From assembly GCA_027405735.1 (NCBI GenBank), contig JAPEHQ010000016.1, forward strand, positions 620,001 to 684,000: a stretch of DNA of 64,000 bases, written 5' to 3'. The first letter of the stretch is position 1, and each line of letters starts with the position of its first letter. Source of the stretch: Mucor racemosus. Its lineage: Eukaryota > Mucoromycota > Mucoromycetes > Mucorales > Mucoraceae. The position numbers and the translations under genes are program-made. Of the stretch, positions 47,865-57,748 are shown one piece after another. The notes under the pieces are model-generated. The model worked only from the letters and a program-made list of their open reading frames with translations. It was not told the origin of the DNA and made no database searches.

Positions 47865-49505
47865 AATTCACTACTTTTTTCTAGAAAATTGGGTCTCGCT
47901 TTTGATCCCTGCTCTATTTTTTTTTTCACTAAATAACACTAAGAAAAAATTATATATCAATGTGCCTGAGATGTTTAAATTTAATCCAAAAATGAGTATC
48001 CGGAAGTATCCTATTTTTTGCAGTTGGTATTAATTTTTTAATACTAATATTTCAGATTCCACGGGTATCTCACTATTAAAAATTAAAAACTTTGAGGCGC
48101 CATATCTCTACGAAACCTTAAGTTACACTAACACTTTTTAATAGTAAAACTTACTTATTTTGAAGCGTTCTATAACATATTCAAGTATAAAAAAATTCTG
48201 GACACTTTTTTTTATATCTTTTTTTTTGGCCATTTTGTAGTAGATTTCAAAATATTTATTATGTTAAGCACCATGGTTTTTACATGCATATCATAGATCT
48301 TGTTGAGCTCTCTCGGATTCAATTTAGGGTTTTTAAAAATATTGGTTTTTCGTATAGATTTTCTTAAAAATGCGGAAAAAGAAATAAGTTACAATCCATG
48401 AAAGCAAAAGTTACATTCCATAAATGCAAAGGTTACACTCTATGAATATTAAAGTTACACTCCATACGTTAAAATGGATTTTTTTTCTAAAAAATCAGAT
48501 TTCCAACGTTTCTCCCGTGAATTTTTTTATATGTTGAGGTGATAATGGATCCTAATAGAAATTAATGCTGCAATGACAATGGTACTAATTATATATTTTT
48601 AGCTATTTTTTGTGCGGAGATATAGCCGCTCAAAAAATTAGAGAGATATCAGAAAAATAAGCATAACTATTGATTTTACTAAATAAATACTGGTTTTAAC
48701 TATAATTAAAGTTGCTTGTCTATGTAATGAGTATACTATTTGTTAGACATAAACAAAGCTAAAATAAAAATTCAGGGATTGTAGTCCATAAAACGCAGCA
48801 AAAACCCATAAATCATTAATATCTCACCAGTAAATTATCGAAGCAGAATATCAGTCTTATAGGAATAGCAGTTTGCAATAATATATTTAGATTTGTTTTT
48901 AGATTTTTTAAATATATTAATTTTTGAAGGAGTAATGAAGATATGAATGTGTACGCTTGTTTTTTGACCCCAACCCCCATCCAAAAATTGCGGTTTTGGA
49001 CGATTTTCAGAACAAAATGGTAAACCCCGCTTATTCCAAATAGCATGATTCGATGCAGAGTTTTAAGGGCTACAAATAACAATTAATTGCCTACAGACTA
49101 TTACTATACCATCTGTCGAATAAACTTGGAAAAACCAATAATTTTTCCCTCCAATTTTGGATTTTACGGCTTAAATTTAAAAAGTTGAAATTTTGATCCT
49201 TCATATCTCTGCAAAAAATTAAGATATACTAACACTTCTTAATAACAAAACTTACTTGTTTCAAAGCATTTTTTAGCACATCTGAGTTTGAATAAGATCT
49301 GAGTAACTTCTTTTTTATTCCAATTTCTTGACATTTTCGTGATAGATTTGGAAATATTCGTTAAATTGAGCAGCATTTTTTTTACATTCATGTTATCAAC
49401 CCCGTGGAGCTCTCTCAGATCCAGTTTAGTTTTTCTCAAAATATTGATTTTTTGTGGAGATATTCTCAAAAATGTGTACAAGGAATACTTTTGTTTCTAC
49501 AGTAT
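47865..49505 (+). repeat. Dispersed repeat family, copy C
   Basis: About 1.6 kb, the reverse complement of copy B from its right end to just past the left module; homology stops near 49505, so the outer left flank is missing. Both modules (about 48080-48370 and 49170-49490), the unique core and a four-unit form of the tandem array (48388-48467) are present. Over the 267-nt core frame shared with copy B I count only a few base differences, so B and C separated recently or have been homogenised. Confidence 0.8.
48388..48467. repeat. Tandem repeat, 4 units of 22 bp
   Basis: The motif GTTACA-TCCAT recurs at 48388, 48410, 48432 and 48454, the complement of the motif in copy B (eight units at 38474-38644). 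Confidence 0.9.
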
Positions 49506-49654
49506 CAAATTTTCGAGGATTATCACATTGAATATTCCCTTGAAACTCTACGAAACATATGCATATAAATATCTGAAGGTTCAATACATTTTAAAGTAGT
49601 TTATCAATGGTTAAAACACAATAGTTTATTAGTTGGGTCTAGTAATCGCAATCG

Positions 49655-50255
49655 AGCAGTGTGAGCATAAGCAAGCGAGCGAGCCCTGTGCTCGAACTCG
49701 CTTGAATTGCGCTTTTTTCAGGTTATTACTTGCTTTAGCTTGCTTGATTAAATTCTTTTAGTAATTTCCTGCTTGGCGCTCGACGAAAACATTGAAAGCT
49801 TGCTTGTATGCTTGCTCAAATTGTTTTAAATTGAAATAGGCTTGCTTGCGTGTAAACCTGCTTGCTTGCCTGCTTTCAAATCAAGCAAGCAAGCATGTGA
49901 CACAGGGAAAATTTATTCAAGTTACGTAATTTTCACTTTAAAAATGTCAAAATTCATCAAATTTTGAGCCAGTATTAGGCTGAAAATATATAGCGCCATG
50001 CTTGCGCTTGCGCTCGGATTTGCTCGCTTGTTTATACTGTATGCTCGTGCTTGACTTGCTTGAATTTTTGAAAAATTAGATGATGCTTGATTTATGCTTG
50101 CTTGCTTGCTTTCAAAACTGAAAATTCTCGATATATTACTGCTCTACGAGTTGTTGCTAAGGCTCGGACTTGCTTGAGTAACTTTCAAACACTTTAGACC
50201 CGGAAAATGCTTGCTGAAACTGCTTGGGCTCGCTTGGGCTCGGTCATTTTGTAAA
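49655..50255 (+). repeat. GCTTG-rich dispersed repeat, copy 1
   Basis: About 600 bp with an extreme density of GCTTG/CAAGC and GCTCG/CGAGC words, on both strands in the left third and mostly GCTTG in the rest. The part from about 49865 to 50245 matches the reverse complement of 53605-54003, including the non-repetitive stretches (ACAGGGAAAATTTATT, AGTATTAGGCTGAAAATATAT). Both ends carry GAGC-rich blocks that are roughly inverted (AAGCGAGCGAGCCC; GGGCTCGCTTGGGCTCGG), which would fit terminal repeats of a small non-autonomous element. No coding capacity. Confidence 0.75.
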
Positions 50256-50866
50256 CGTTAGTTGGATCTATTCTTTTTAGAATGGATACGGGCTTCACAC
50301 TTGAAATTCAGACGTTTTTAATATTTCTTTAAGAGAAACAGAAATAAAATTTAGACAAAGCAGAGATAAAAATTTGTATGAAACGAGAATGGGATTTTAG
50401 ATAAAATCAGTGGCAAATTCTCACTAAAATAAATTTGGTTCGAGATAAATATGTAGTAGATTCAACGAAGCAATATATTTTTGGATCACCATCTTCTTCT
50501 TTGTTTAAACCCCGAACTTTGTTGATGATAAAAACTGCGACAGATGGAAACAAATGCCAGCAATTACATAAAACCAGTACATACTGTAGTTGTAAGATAT
50601 CTTTCATATATCGACTGTTTGGATGCCTGGGAAGTACCAATTGATGTATTAAAAACCTCATATTGTACATCGCCTCTACACGTAATGGCGGCGTTTTACC
50701 CTCTCTTTTTTTTCTTATTTTCTACATCCCATCATTTGCAACAATCGATAATGTACAGACCCTTAATTTTAAACAAAATTTAAGCAGTAAAGACGAGCAG
50801 AGAGTCAGGTATAAAGTATAAAGTCCTTGAAAGGCAGTTTATTTTTTACCATCATTATTGACTTAG
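50256..50866. other. Spacer, possible remnant of an accessory gene
   Basis: Overlapping short ORFs on both strands (50407-50670 minus, 50435-50644 plus), neither with family likeness that I can name. No splice sites link them to the zinc-knuckle fragment that follows. Confidence 0.4.
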
Positions 50867-51015
50867 GGGAGAGACCGCAGCCGACATGCAAGGATTGTAA
50901 AGAAATTAGCCACTATAGCAAGAAATACTATAAATGTAGACTTTATAAAGAAGACAGAGCAGATGATGATAGATACAACATACACTATGAAGAAAAAATC
51001 TCTCAATTCTCTTAA
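50867..51015 (+). pseudogene. Zinc-knuckle-like gene fragment
   Basis: After an acceptor-like site (GACTTAG) the frame reads GERPQPTCKDCKEISHYSKKYYKC, with a Cys-Cys-His-Cys pattern (CX2CX4HX7C) like the knuckles found in transposon-derived proteins. The frame ends inside the left arm of the foldback at 50983-51130, which seems to have cut it. No upstream exon is identified. Low-certainty relic. Confidence 0.3.
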
Positions 51016-51130
51016 TTGTGCCACATTAAGGAAAATAAGAAAATTTTCACTGCTTATTTTTTTTAAATTTTGTCTTATTTTCCTTAATGTGGCACAATTA
51101 AGAGAATTAATAGATTTTTTCTTCATAGTG
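50983..51130. repeat. Foldback (MITE-like) element, 148 bp
   Basis: Arms 50983-51040 and 51073-51130 are inverted repeats of 58 bases with two mismatches by eye, around a 32-base AT-rich centre. The arms share CACTATGAAGAAAAAATCT and CTTAATTGTGCCACATTAAG. It has no sequence likeness to the foldback at 18044-18196. Confidence 0.85.
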
Positions 51131-51424
51131 ATAAAGTAAATTATAGATTTTCTAATCCTTTTGATAATTGGCGCAAGTAAAAAGCGACAAAGTTCAGCGA
51201 TCAAGAATGCCGTAATACGGTTTTTTTCTTCACGGGATTTAGATCATTACAAGTACATGATTTTACTCTTAATTGGTACGATTTATAAATAAATTAAAGA
51301 CATTTTTTTTGGATAATATGAAAATAGAAATTGAAATGAGTTACTTTTTTTTAGGACAAAGGACAAGATAATTTTTTATTTCGGACAAACCACGTAAAAC
51401 AAAAATGATATGTAGGAATAACAT

Positions 51425-52006
51425 TTAACTTAAACCTAATTCTTTGTCAATGCACCTATCCCAAAACATTTCAGCATATTCTCTCTTGTTGATAGCGTCA
51501 ACAACAAATGCAGAGTGTTGAATTCTGCAATTATCCATTACTATAAAGAATTTTTTTTTGTTGTGTGTATCAAGAGTAACCATTATCACTTTCATGAACA
51601 TGAACTTCACATTATGATAAGCTGTTGTACCCTTTTTTAATGACTATTTCTTTTCTAGGTCTTTTGCTTTTCTTGTTTTGAAGGCAGGGCTCGAATACTC
51701 GTATTCTAGCTTTTGTGTGTCCGCTTTCGTCAAAAGATGAACTTTTGAAAAATTGATTGTTCCAAAATATGCTATGGATCCAATAATACTCATATTAGTA
51801 CCTCTTTGTTTATGAACAGTGACATTATTTGCTGGTTCTCCTACTTTAGACTTAGTGGTGAAGAACTTCATCGGCGCACTGCGTATTAGAGGTTTATTAT
51901 TTGAACCAGTCATTCTTTTTAATTGGTTTTCGATTCCTTTTCTTTCTAAAGCTGGTATCTCTACGTCCGACAAATTTAAATTATAATACTTAAACAGATA
52001 TAGCAA
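51425..52006 (-). pseudogene. Second Tc1/mariner-type transposase relic
   Basis: The minus-strand central region reads RGTNMSIIGSIAYFGTINFSKV, then TAG at about 51644, then LKKGTTAYHN and FFIVMDNCRIQHSAFVVDAINKR (second catalytic Asp). After that it jumps to a C-terminal piece, AEMFWDRCIDKELGLS, with no LPPYSPxxNPIE block, so the third catalytic acidic residue has been lost by an internal deletion. The N-terminal DNA-binding half is also missing. It joins the decayed gene on its right near 52006. Its lineage differs from that of the relic at 19703-20923. Confidence 0.8.
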
Positions 52007-52009
52007 GTT

Positions 52010-53560
52010 TCAAGTATCTTCAAACATCTCCAGTATACGTTCATAGTTTGAAGGAAAGCAAGCTCACCAACAATATGTACGCAATGTACATCAGATACTT
52101 GTCTAAGAGAAAACATCACACCGACGAAACCTATGTTTTAGTTTAGTTTGTGATAGAAATAAAACAACCCATTTAAAATGTAACTTACTGACCCAGTCCA
52201 TTCCCAAAAGGCGCAAGTTATCATGGCGAACAAGTTTAGAAAGTTTGTATAATATTGCACTATTCGTACAAATATTTTAGATTCGCTGTTCTTCAATCGT
52301 CTTTGTTGTTGCGGCTGGCTTCTTTCACTTGGAGCTACTCATTCCTACCTCAAATTGTTTCATAATTAAATCAATCTTTATTCCAATTAGATCCTTCTTG
52401 TCATCGTCATTATCAGCTGTGTTTAAGACATAGATTAGACTGGGCACATGTATTAATAGTAGAAGTGCTCAAAGGGTTATTTAGACATGATTCTTAGCAT
52501 AGAATAATGAGTATGAGGTGACAATGATGTATTGCAATTTTATTTCATTTAGTTATGTTACATTTAAGCTATGATGAAATGGTATAGCCTGAGATCCTGA
52601 AGTTGAGCCAATCATGAACTCGTTCCTGGGAATGGAATTCAGCTATTCCATTTGTATAAACATTCACTGTCTAAAGTTAATCAAGCATGAATATCCTATA
52701 TACTTAACTTGGTCGTATCCTACTAAACTTGCTTTGGCCAATCTATTATATCATTATGTTGTAATCAACTAGTTCCTCAAGACTATTAAATTATCCTTTC
52801 ATACATTCTGTATTGTAGACTCTATATCCACGCTTCCAAAACATATAAATACCCTGGATCCTGATGTCGTTCGAGATGGAGGGATTGTCTTTTTTACCTA
52901 CAATATACTCAATAAATATATCTAATTTTAACTTCATTTTCTACTTATTCATTGTGTATATCAAAACAAGCTGCTCTCATATTTACATTTCGAGAGTTCT
53001 TTGTTGCTTTAGAGCTGTGCTCACCGCTATAAACACGGTAAAAATTTTAGAATCATAATGATATAAACAAATAGGGGCTCTTTTAGGTGAACTTACTCAA
53101 TCAGTTTGAAGGAGTTACTTCTAAACAGGATATCAAGAATGTAAGCTGTTTTTCGGTAACATGTTAACTCACTCTCTTTACTTGATATGGCTTTGAAGTT
53201 TATGATCAGGTAATCCAACACATCTGACATCTTTACCAGCTCTTTATCATGATCCTTTGCCACCAACAGATCAACTTTCTTTTTGGAAACCCCAGCTCTC
53301 ACCAGATCAGCATCATTGTTTGGACGCTACATACAAAAATATTATCTGATCAGCAAATCGAATTACCACAGTAAGAGCATTTACATCTTTATTTACTGCA
53401 ACCAAATTATTAAAAATCTTTCGCATTTTCTCGGTCAAACCAACTGGTAATTTTGGTATCATCGCCTTGGCTTGTTCATACAATGCCTTAATATCAGTGC
53501 CTTGTTAGCGGTTAAAGAACTCGTCAAATACTACCAATGAACAACTATCGAAATATATGG
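52010..53560 (-). pseudogene. Decayed accessory gene split by a solo LTR
   Basis: Minus-strand pieces that read as one multi-exon gene: KALYEQAKAMIPKLPVGLTEKMRK (about 53400-53500), an exon at 53093-53338 (RPNNDADLVRAGVSKKKVDLLVAKDHD through FRSNSFKLIE), an exon up to MRAA at about 52974, then beyond the LTR DNDDDKKDLIGIKIDLIMKQFE (about 52350-52418), KLSKLVRHDNLRLLGMDWV and, after a 58-nt intron (52131-52188), FVGVMFSLRQVSDVHC. Introns still have good GT-AG ends. Stops and shifts occur near 53507, 52335 and 52280. I do not recognise the family, though the motif order suggests a lineage-specific protein of unknown function. Without the LTR the exon MRAA/DNDDDK would be continuous. Confidence 0.5.
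52420..52968 (+). repeat. Solo LTR of the chromovirus family
   Basis: 549 bp similar along its full length to the LTRs at 29959-30505 and 35882-36428, in the opposite orientation, with many substitutions, so it is much older. It starts TGTTTAAGACATAG and ends TCAAAACA. The 5-bp duplication AGCTG is present on both sides (52415-52419 and 52969-52973). No internal retrotransposon sequence remains, the expected outcome of recombination between two LTRs. Confidence 0.95.
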
Positions 53561-53604
53561 TATGGCTCAGAGACAACCTAAGTTACAAGAATGTTAATGA
53601 AGTT

Positions 53605-54003
53605 GTTTGCAAAATGCCCGAGACCAAGCAAGCGCAAGTAGTTTCAGCAAGCATTTTCCGAGTCTAAAATATTTGAAAGTTACTGAAGTAAGCCCGAGCC
53701 TAAGCAACAGCTCGTTGAGCAGTTGTATATCGAGCATTTTCAGTTTTAAAAGCAAGCAAGCAAGCAAGCAAGTATAAATCAAGCATTATTTAATTTTTCA
53801 AAAATTCAAGCAAGTCAAGCACGAGCATATAAACAAGCGAGCAAATCCGAGTGCAAGCGCAAACATTGTACTATATATTTTCAGCCTGATATTGGTTCAA
53901 AATGTAATGCATTATAAAATTTTTAAAGCTAAAACTGCTTAAATCAAATAAATTTTCCCTGTGCTACATGCTTGCTTACTTGATCTGAAAGCAAACAAGC
54001 TAC
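53605..54003 (-). repeat. GCTTG-rich dispersed repeat, copy 2
   Basis: About 400 bp rich in CAAGC, the reverse complement of part of 49655-50255. It includes a run AAGCAAGCAAGCAAGCAAGC at about 53750-53771 and the linking stretch AATAAATTTTCCCTGTG. It stops near 54003, so it lacks the GAGC-rich left third of copy 1. Confidence 0.75.
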
Positions 54004-55566
54004 TACTGTAGACCAATTTGTTGAACAATTAAATTATGTATTTCTGTTTTATTATAGCATAAGGCTTTTGCCATTGACACAAAGGTTTCTTGGGTTTAGA
54101 TTCTCTCTAAAGAGTTGAGGCCACCTGGATCTGTCCTAATGAGTTAATGAGGCAGCTTCCAATGATGTTGAAAATAATGCGTAAGCATTATTCGTAGTTG
54201 AAATGTGTCGTCTGAAATCTTTAGAGATGGGAAGGAAAGATACTTTGAGATATGATCAGATTGCAAACATTATCGTAGCTGCTCGGCAGTTGCTTGTTAT
54301 TATTTCGAGTGTTCTTGCATATTTGCCCAGAAAGTATAAATATAATAGGATCACTTATTTTTTTTTGGTACCAAGTCTTTTTTCTTTTTCTTTTAGGTAA
54401 CTTCGTCAGCAAGATGAAAGTGGTGCGGACTATTAGTATATCAAGAGCTTTCTAGCTACAAACATTCTTGAAAATAATGCTACCATGTTAACCAAGTCTT
54501 CTAAATATAATCGACCTAAAGATATTGAAGATATGCTTGGCAATATACTAATTATTCAAAAAAAAAAAAGAAATATATGCATTAGAAACTAAGAATATAT
54601 GTTATATTTAATAGTCTCTAATGTCTGCATTATCATCTTGTCGAATATCCAACTTCCATAAATTACTGTACTTTGAAAAGGTCTATCTATCTTTCTGAAG
54701 AAAGTGGCGTTATATTTCCTGGATTACTTTAGAGATTTAAATGTAGGTGCGTTATTTTAGTTGTATAGGGCTGTGCTACTTGTGCAGTGGAATTACATAC
54801 TAAAAACGCTTGATAAAAATAAAACAACCTAAATTCCAAGTGTCGCTCATAAGATATGATGCCACTTGAAATGCAAACAACAACAATAAACAAACACTTC
54901 AATTGAACACAATAACAAACGCACGCTAAAAATATGAAATACCCTTTTTTGAACCATACATGTCGTGTAGATGATAGCACCCTTGATCACGGCGCAATCA
55001 ATTACGCAAATGACATATATATCAAAACAGGATTCTATCCAAATCAATAATGATAATAAACAAAGATATCAATTTAATCAACTACTCATCTATATCGAAG
55101 TTGCACTATCAGTATAAATAAGATTCAAGCATATAAAAAACTACCCCTTAAAAATCAGGGTTACATAAAATAGATATAACAGAAATAAACAAAACAACCA
55201 TTTCCCAAAAGGTCGATACTGTCACACTTGACATACAATCCCTTATGGTCAATGCTCTACACAATTTACCCCTTAAAATATCAAATCAATAACAATGTAC
55301 TCAAAACTGGAAGATTACTAAATATATATCCATTCAAGTCTGATGGTATCCAAGTTCTCCAATTCACTATAAATACCCTCATACTTTTCAATTATTTTAA
55401 CTCTTCAGAAATCTTTTGTAATAAAAAACTTTAGCTGATTATAATTGTATTTCTACTGCTTTTATTTTTTATATTTTTTTTATTTTAGTAAATAACATCA
55501 TAATTTACTGCAACTTGGACATACCATCCGTTTGGTGAAAAAAAGAAATCAAGTTTAGTCATTAGC
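54004..55566. other. No gene supported
   Basis: AT-rich interior of the putative Tc1-type remnant. One frame at 54203-54330 (RKDTLRYDQIANIIVAARQLL) looks mildly protein-like and might be an old coding fragment; the ORFs at 54729-55047 are Cys-rich and hydrophobic with no recognisable motif. Confidence 0.45.
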
Positions 55567-55689
55567 AAAAAAAATAAAGTGTCTCAAATTTATTTATAAG
55601 TCGTACCAATTAAGAGTAAAATTCTGTAAGTTACAAATATTATTACTGTTCAACCGAAGACTAATTTCTCACTTTGTCTAAATTTCATT

Positions 55690-55780
55690 TTCATTACATC
55701 CAAGTTTTACCTTCATTACATCCAAACTTTATCCTCATTGCATCCCAATTTTATTCTTATTTCATCTCAAATTTACTTAT
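55690..55780. repeat. Degenerate tandem repeat, about 4 units of 22 bp
   Basis: Units begin TTCATTACATCCAA (55690), TTCATTACATCCAAAC (55712), TCATTGCATCCCAA (55735) and ATTTCATCTCAAAT (about 55759), with divergence rising to the right. Confidence 0.65.
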
Positions 55781-57691
55781 TTTGCGTGAATTTGAAGTAG
55801 TAATACTGAACAAGACAAATTCATACAACAATTCAAATGTACAGCGCTCATGGTATCAATTTGCGGCTTTGTAAGATTTTTTACGGGTTTACAACTCCTA
55901 GTTTACGTCTATTTTTCTCAATTCGCGGGTTTATGGTATCTCATTTTGCGTCTTTATTTCTTCAGTTTATTCTTTTTTAACCCTTTCTCTAATAAATCAT
56001 CACCATGGAAAAATATATGAAAAATGTGAATAAATATTGGCATTTTTTTTTTTTTTTGCGTAATTCTTAATTTTTAAGAACATACACTTACAACCATGTA
56101 GCCAAACCAGAACATAAATACCGTGTTACATGCCATAAAAGCAAACTTTACAATAAAAAATAAAATGTAATTTCGACATTATGCATTACCTGTTGGCCAA
56201 ATGCATATATTAAGATATATAATCATACCCTGATTTATACAATGTATGTCTTAATTGCGCATATTTGTGCTAAAATCAGCAAAAAAACGATATTTTTTAA
56301 AGGATTGTTTTAGAACTTTTTGAGTGAATCTGAAGCTCAGAGTACGTCAGAACTATTTCTTGGATTACATACCTTATTGCTATATTTTTATCTCAAATTT
56401 TTTCGTCGATAAAAAACATGATTTCAATCGACCTTCAAACCCTTACAAGTATAGGCAAAAATCGAACAAAATCACTTTTTGCCCATTTTGACCCGAAAAA
56501 TGGGATTTTTACTATGGCTTTTCTTAGCTCAAAATAACCGTATTTTTTCATGGGCTTATATCAAATTATTTATTATGCTTTTAATTATTCATAAAATAGA
56601 CTTTTGTGGAAAAAATCATTATTTTTACTTTTCGAAATTGCGCAGTTTTTTTGGTAAAAAATGTTTGAGCAAGTACTACCATTCGATGCGCAATTTAATT
56701 TTACAATTATAACTATTAATTAGCTTTGTAAACTTGCATAATATTATGCGGAGAAAATTGCGAAAAAGAGTTTGATTTTTTTTTGAAAATGGCATTTTTT
56801 GGATTCTGACGATCAGGAACGAAATCGGTGGTTGAATTTAATTTTGCTACTAAAATCATACTTTTGAGGCTCAAAACAACACTCATACAGCCGTCTGTTG
56901 TCTAGTTAACATGTAAATAAAAACCAGAAAGTAGTTGATGTATGTATGCTATTATATTTAAAAAATAAATGCGTAATAAAGATGATTCAAAACTAAGATA
57001 AAATTGCTTAAAAAAAATATCATTTGCTGAGCATGTCGTAGAAGCAACAACCCTCTTTTTTCCCGGGTATTTATTTACTGATTATTCAAGGTTTCTAAAG
57101 TATAATTGGTATCACAGATTAACCACCATAACAACTAGTATTTATCATAGTTTTTTTTTTTTTTTTTTGGAAATAACTCACCAATTTATCGAAAATTTTA
57201 CAATTCCATGTTAAATTTGGAAATTACTTGACGTTTCAACTCAGTTCAGGGACTAGTCAAATGTGTATTGAGCTCTCATTTATTTAGTTAATGATTACGT
57301 CTTATAAAGGGGGCTTTCAGAAGTTCAAAAGCTGCAAATTACAAAAGTGCTTAATAGTACAAACGATGTGTATCGAATGATTAAGGGAACACGTTAATTC
57401 AGGTTAATTTATAACGGAAAATGCTATTTACGATAGCAAATGAAACTTCCTGTATGTTTCAACAAACTTTTGCATCATTCAAGTACTTTACAAATTGAGT
57501 ACCTTGTTTTATTTCCCAGTGTTTCTTTCTAATATGTTGATGCTTTTATACGCAATACATCCTGCCGACCACATCGTCCTCGCATTAATACTATCATCAC
57601 TAGAAGACAATCAAAATTAAACTGAAAATAGAAAATCTATATTACATAATAATATTTATTTATTTACAGATCATTAGAAGAAAAAATTCAT

Positions 57692-57693
<2 letters not shown>

Positions 57694-57730
<37 letters not shown>
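57694..57730. repeat. Poly(A) tract, 37 bases, beside (AAT)n
   Basis: 37 A followed by GAATAATAATAATAATAATT. It lies just past the stop codon of the GPCR gene, so in the transcript it would be a poly(U) run in the 3' UTR. Confidence 0.85.
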
Positions 57731-57732
<2 letters not shown>

Positions 57733-57748
57733 ATAATAATAATAATAA

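Larger units (their letters stand above)
51256..55626 (-). mobile_element. Tc1/mariner-type element remnant with nested insertions
   Basis: The two ends are inverted copies of about 58 bp: the left end reads TTTTACTCTTAATTGGTACGA from 51261, and the right end is its complement at 55567-55622. Both are directly flanked by TA (51254-51255 and 55627-55628), the target of this superfamily. The transposase relic at 51425-52006 ends about 110 bp inside the left repeat, as it should. The span (4.4 kb) is too long for a plain Tc1 element and holds other relics (decayed gene, solo LTR, GCTTG repeat), so I infer later insertions. Two separate elements whose ends happen to face each other is the alternative. 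Confidence 0.5.
55627..57748. other. Intergenic, no gene supported
   Basis: About 2.1 kb of AT-rich sequence downstream of the GPCR gene. It contains the short tandem repeat at 55690-55780, T runs near 56042 and 57152, and the GPCR 3' UTR with a long A tract. No protein family is recognised. Confidence 0.5.
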
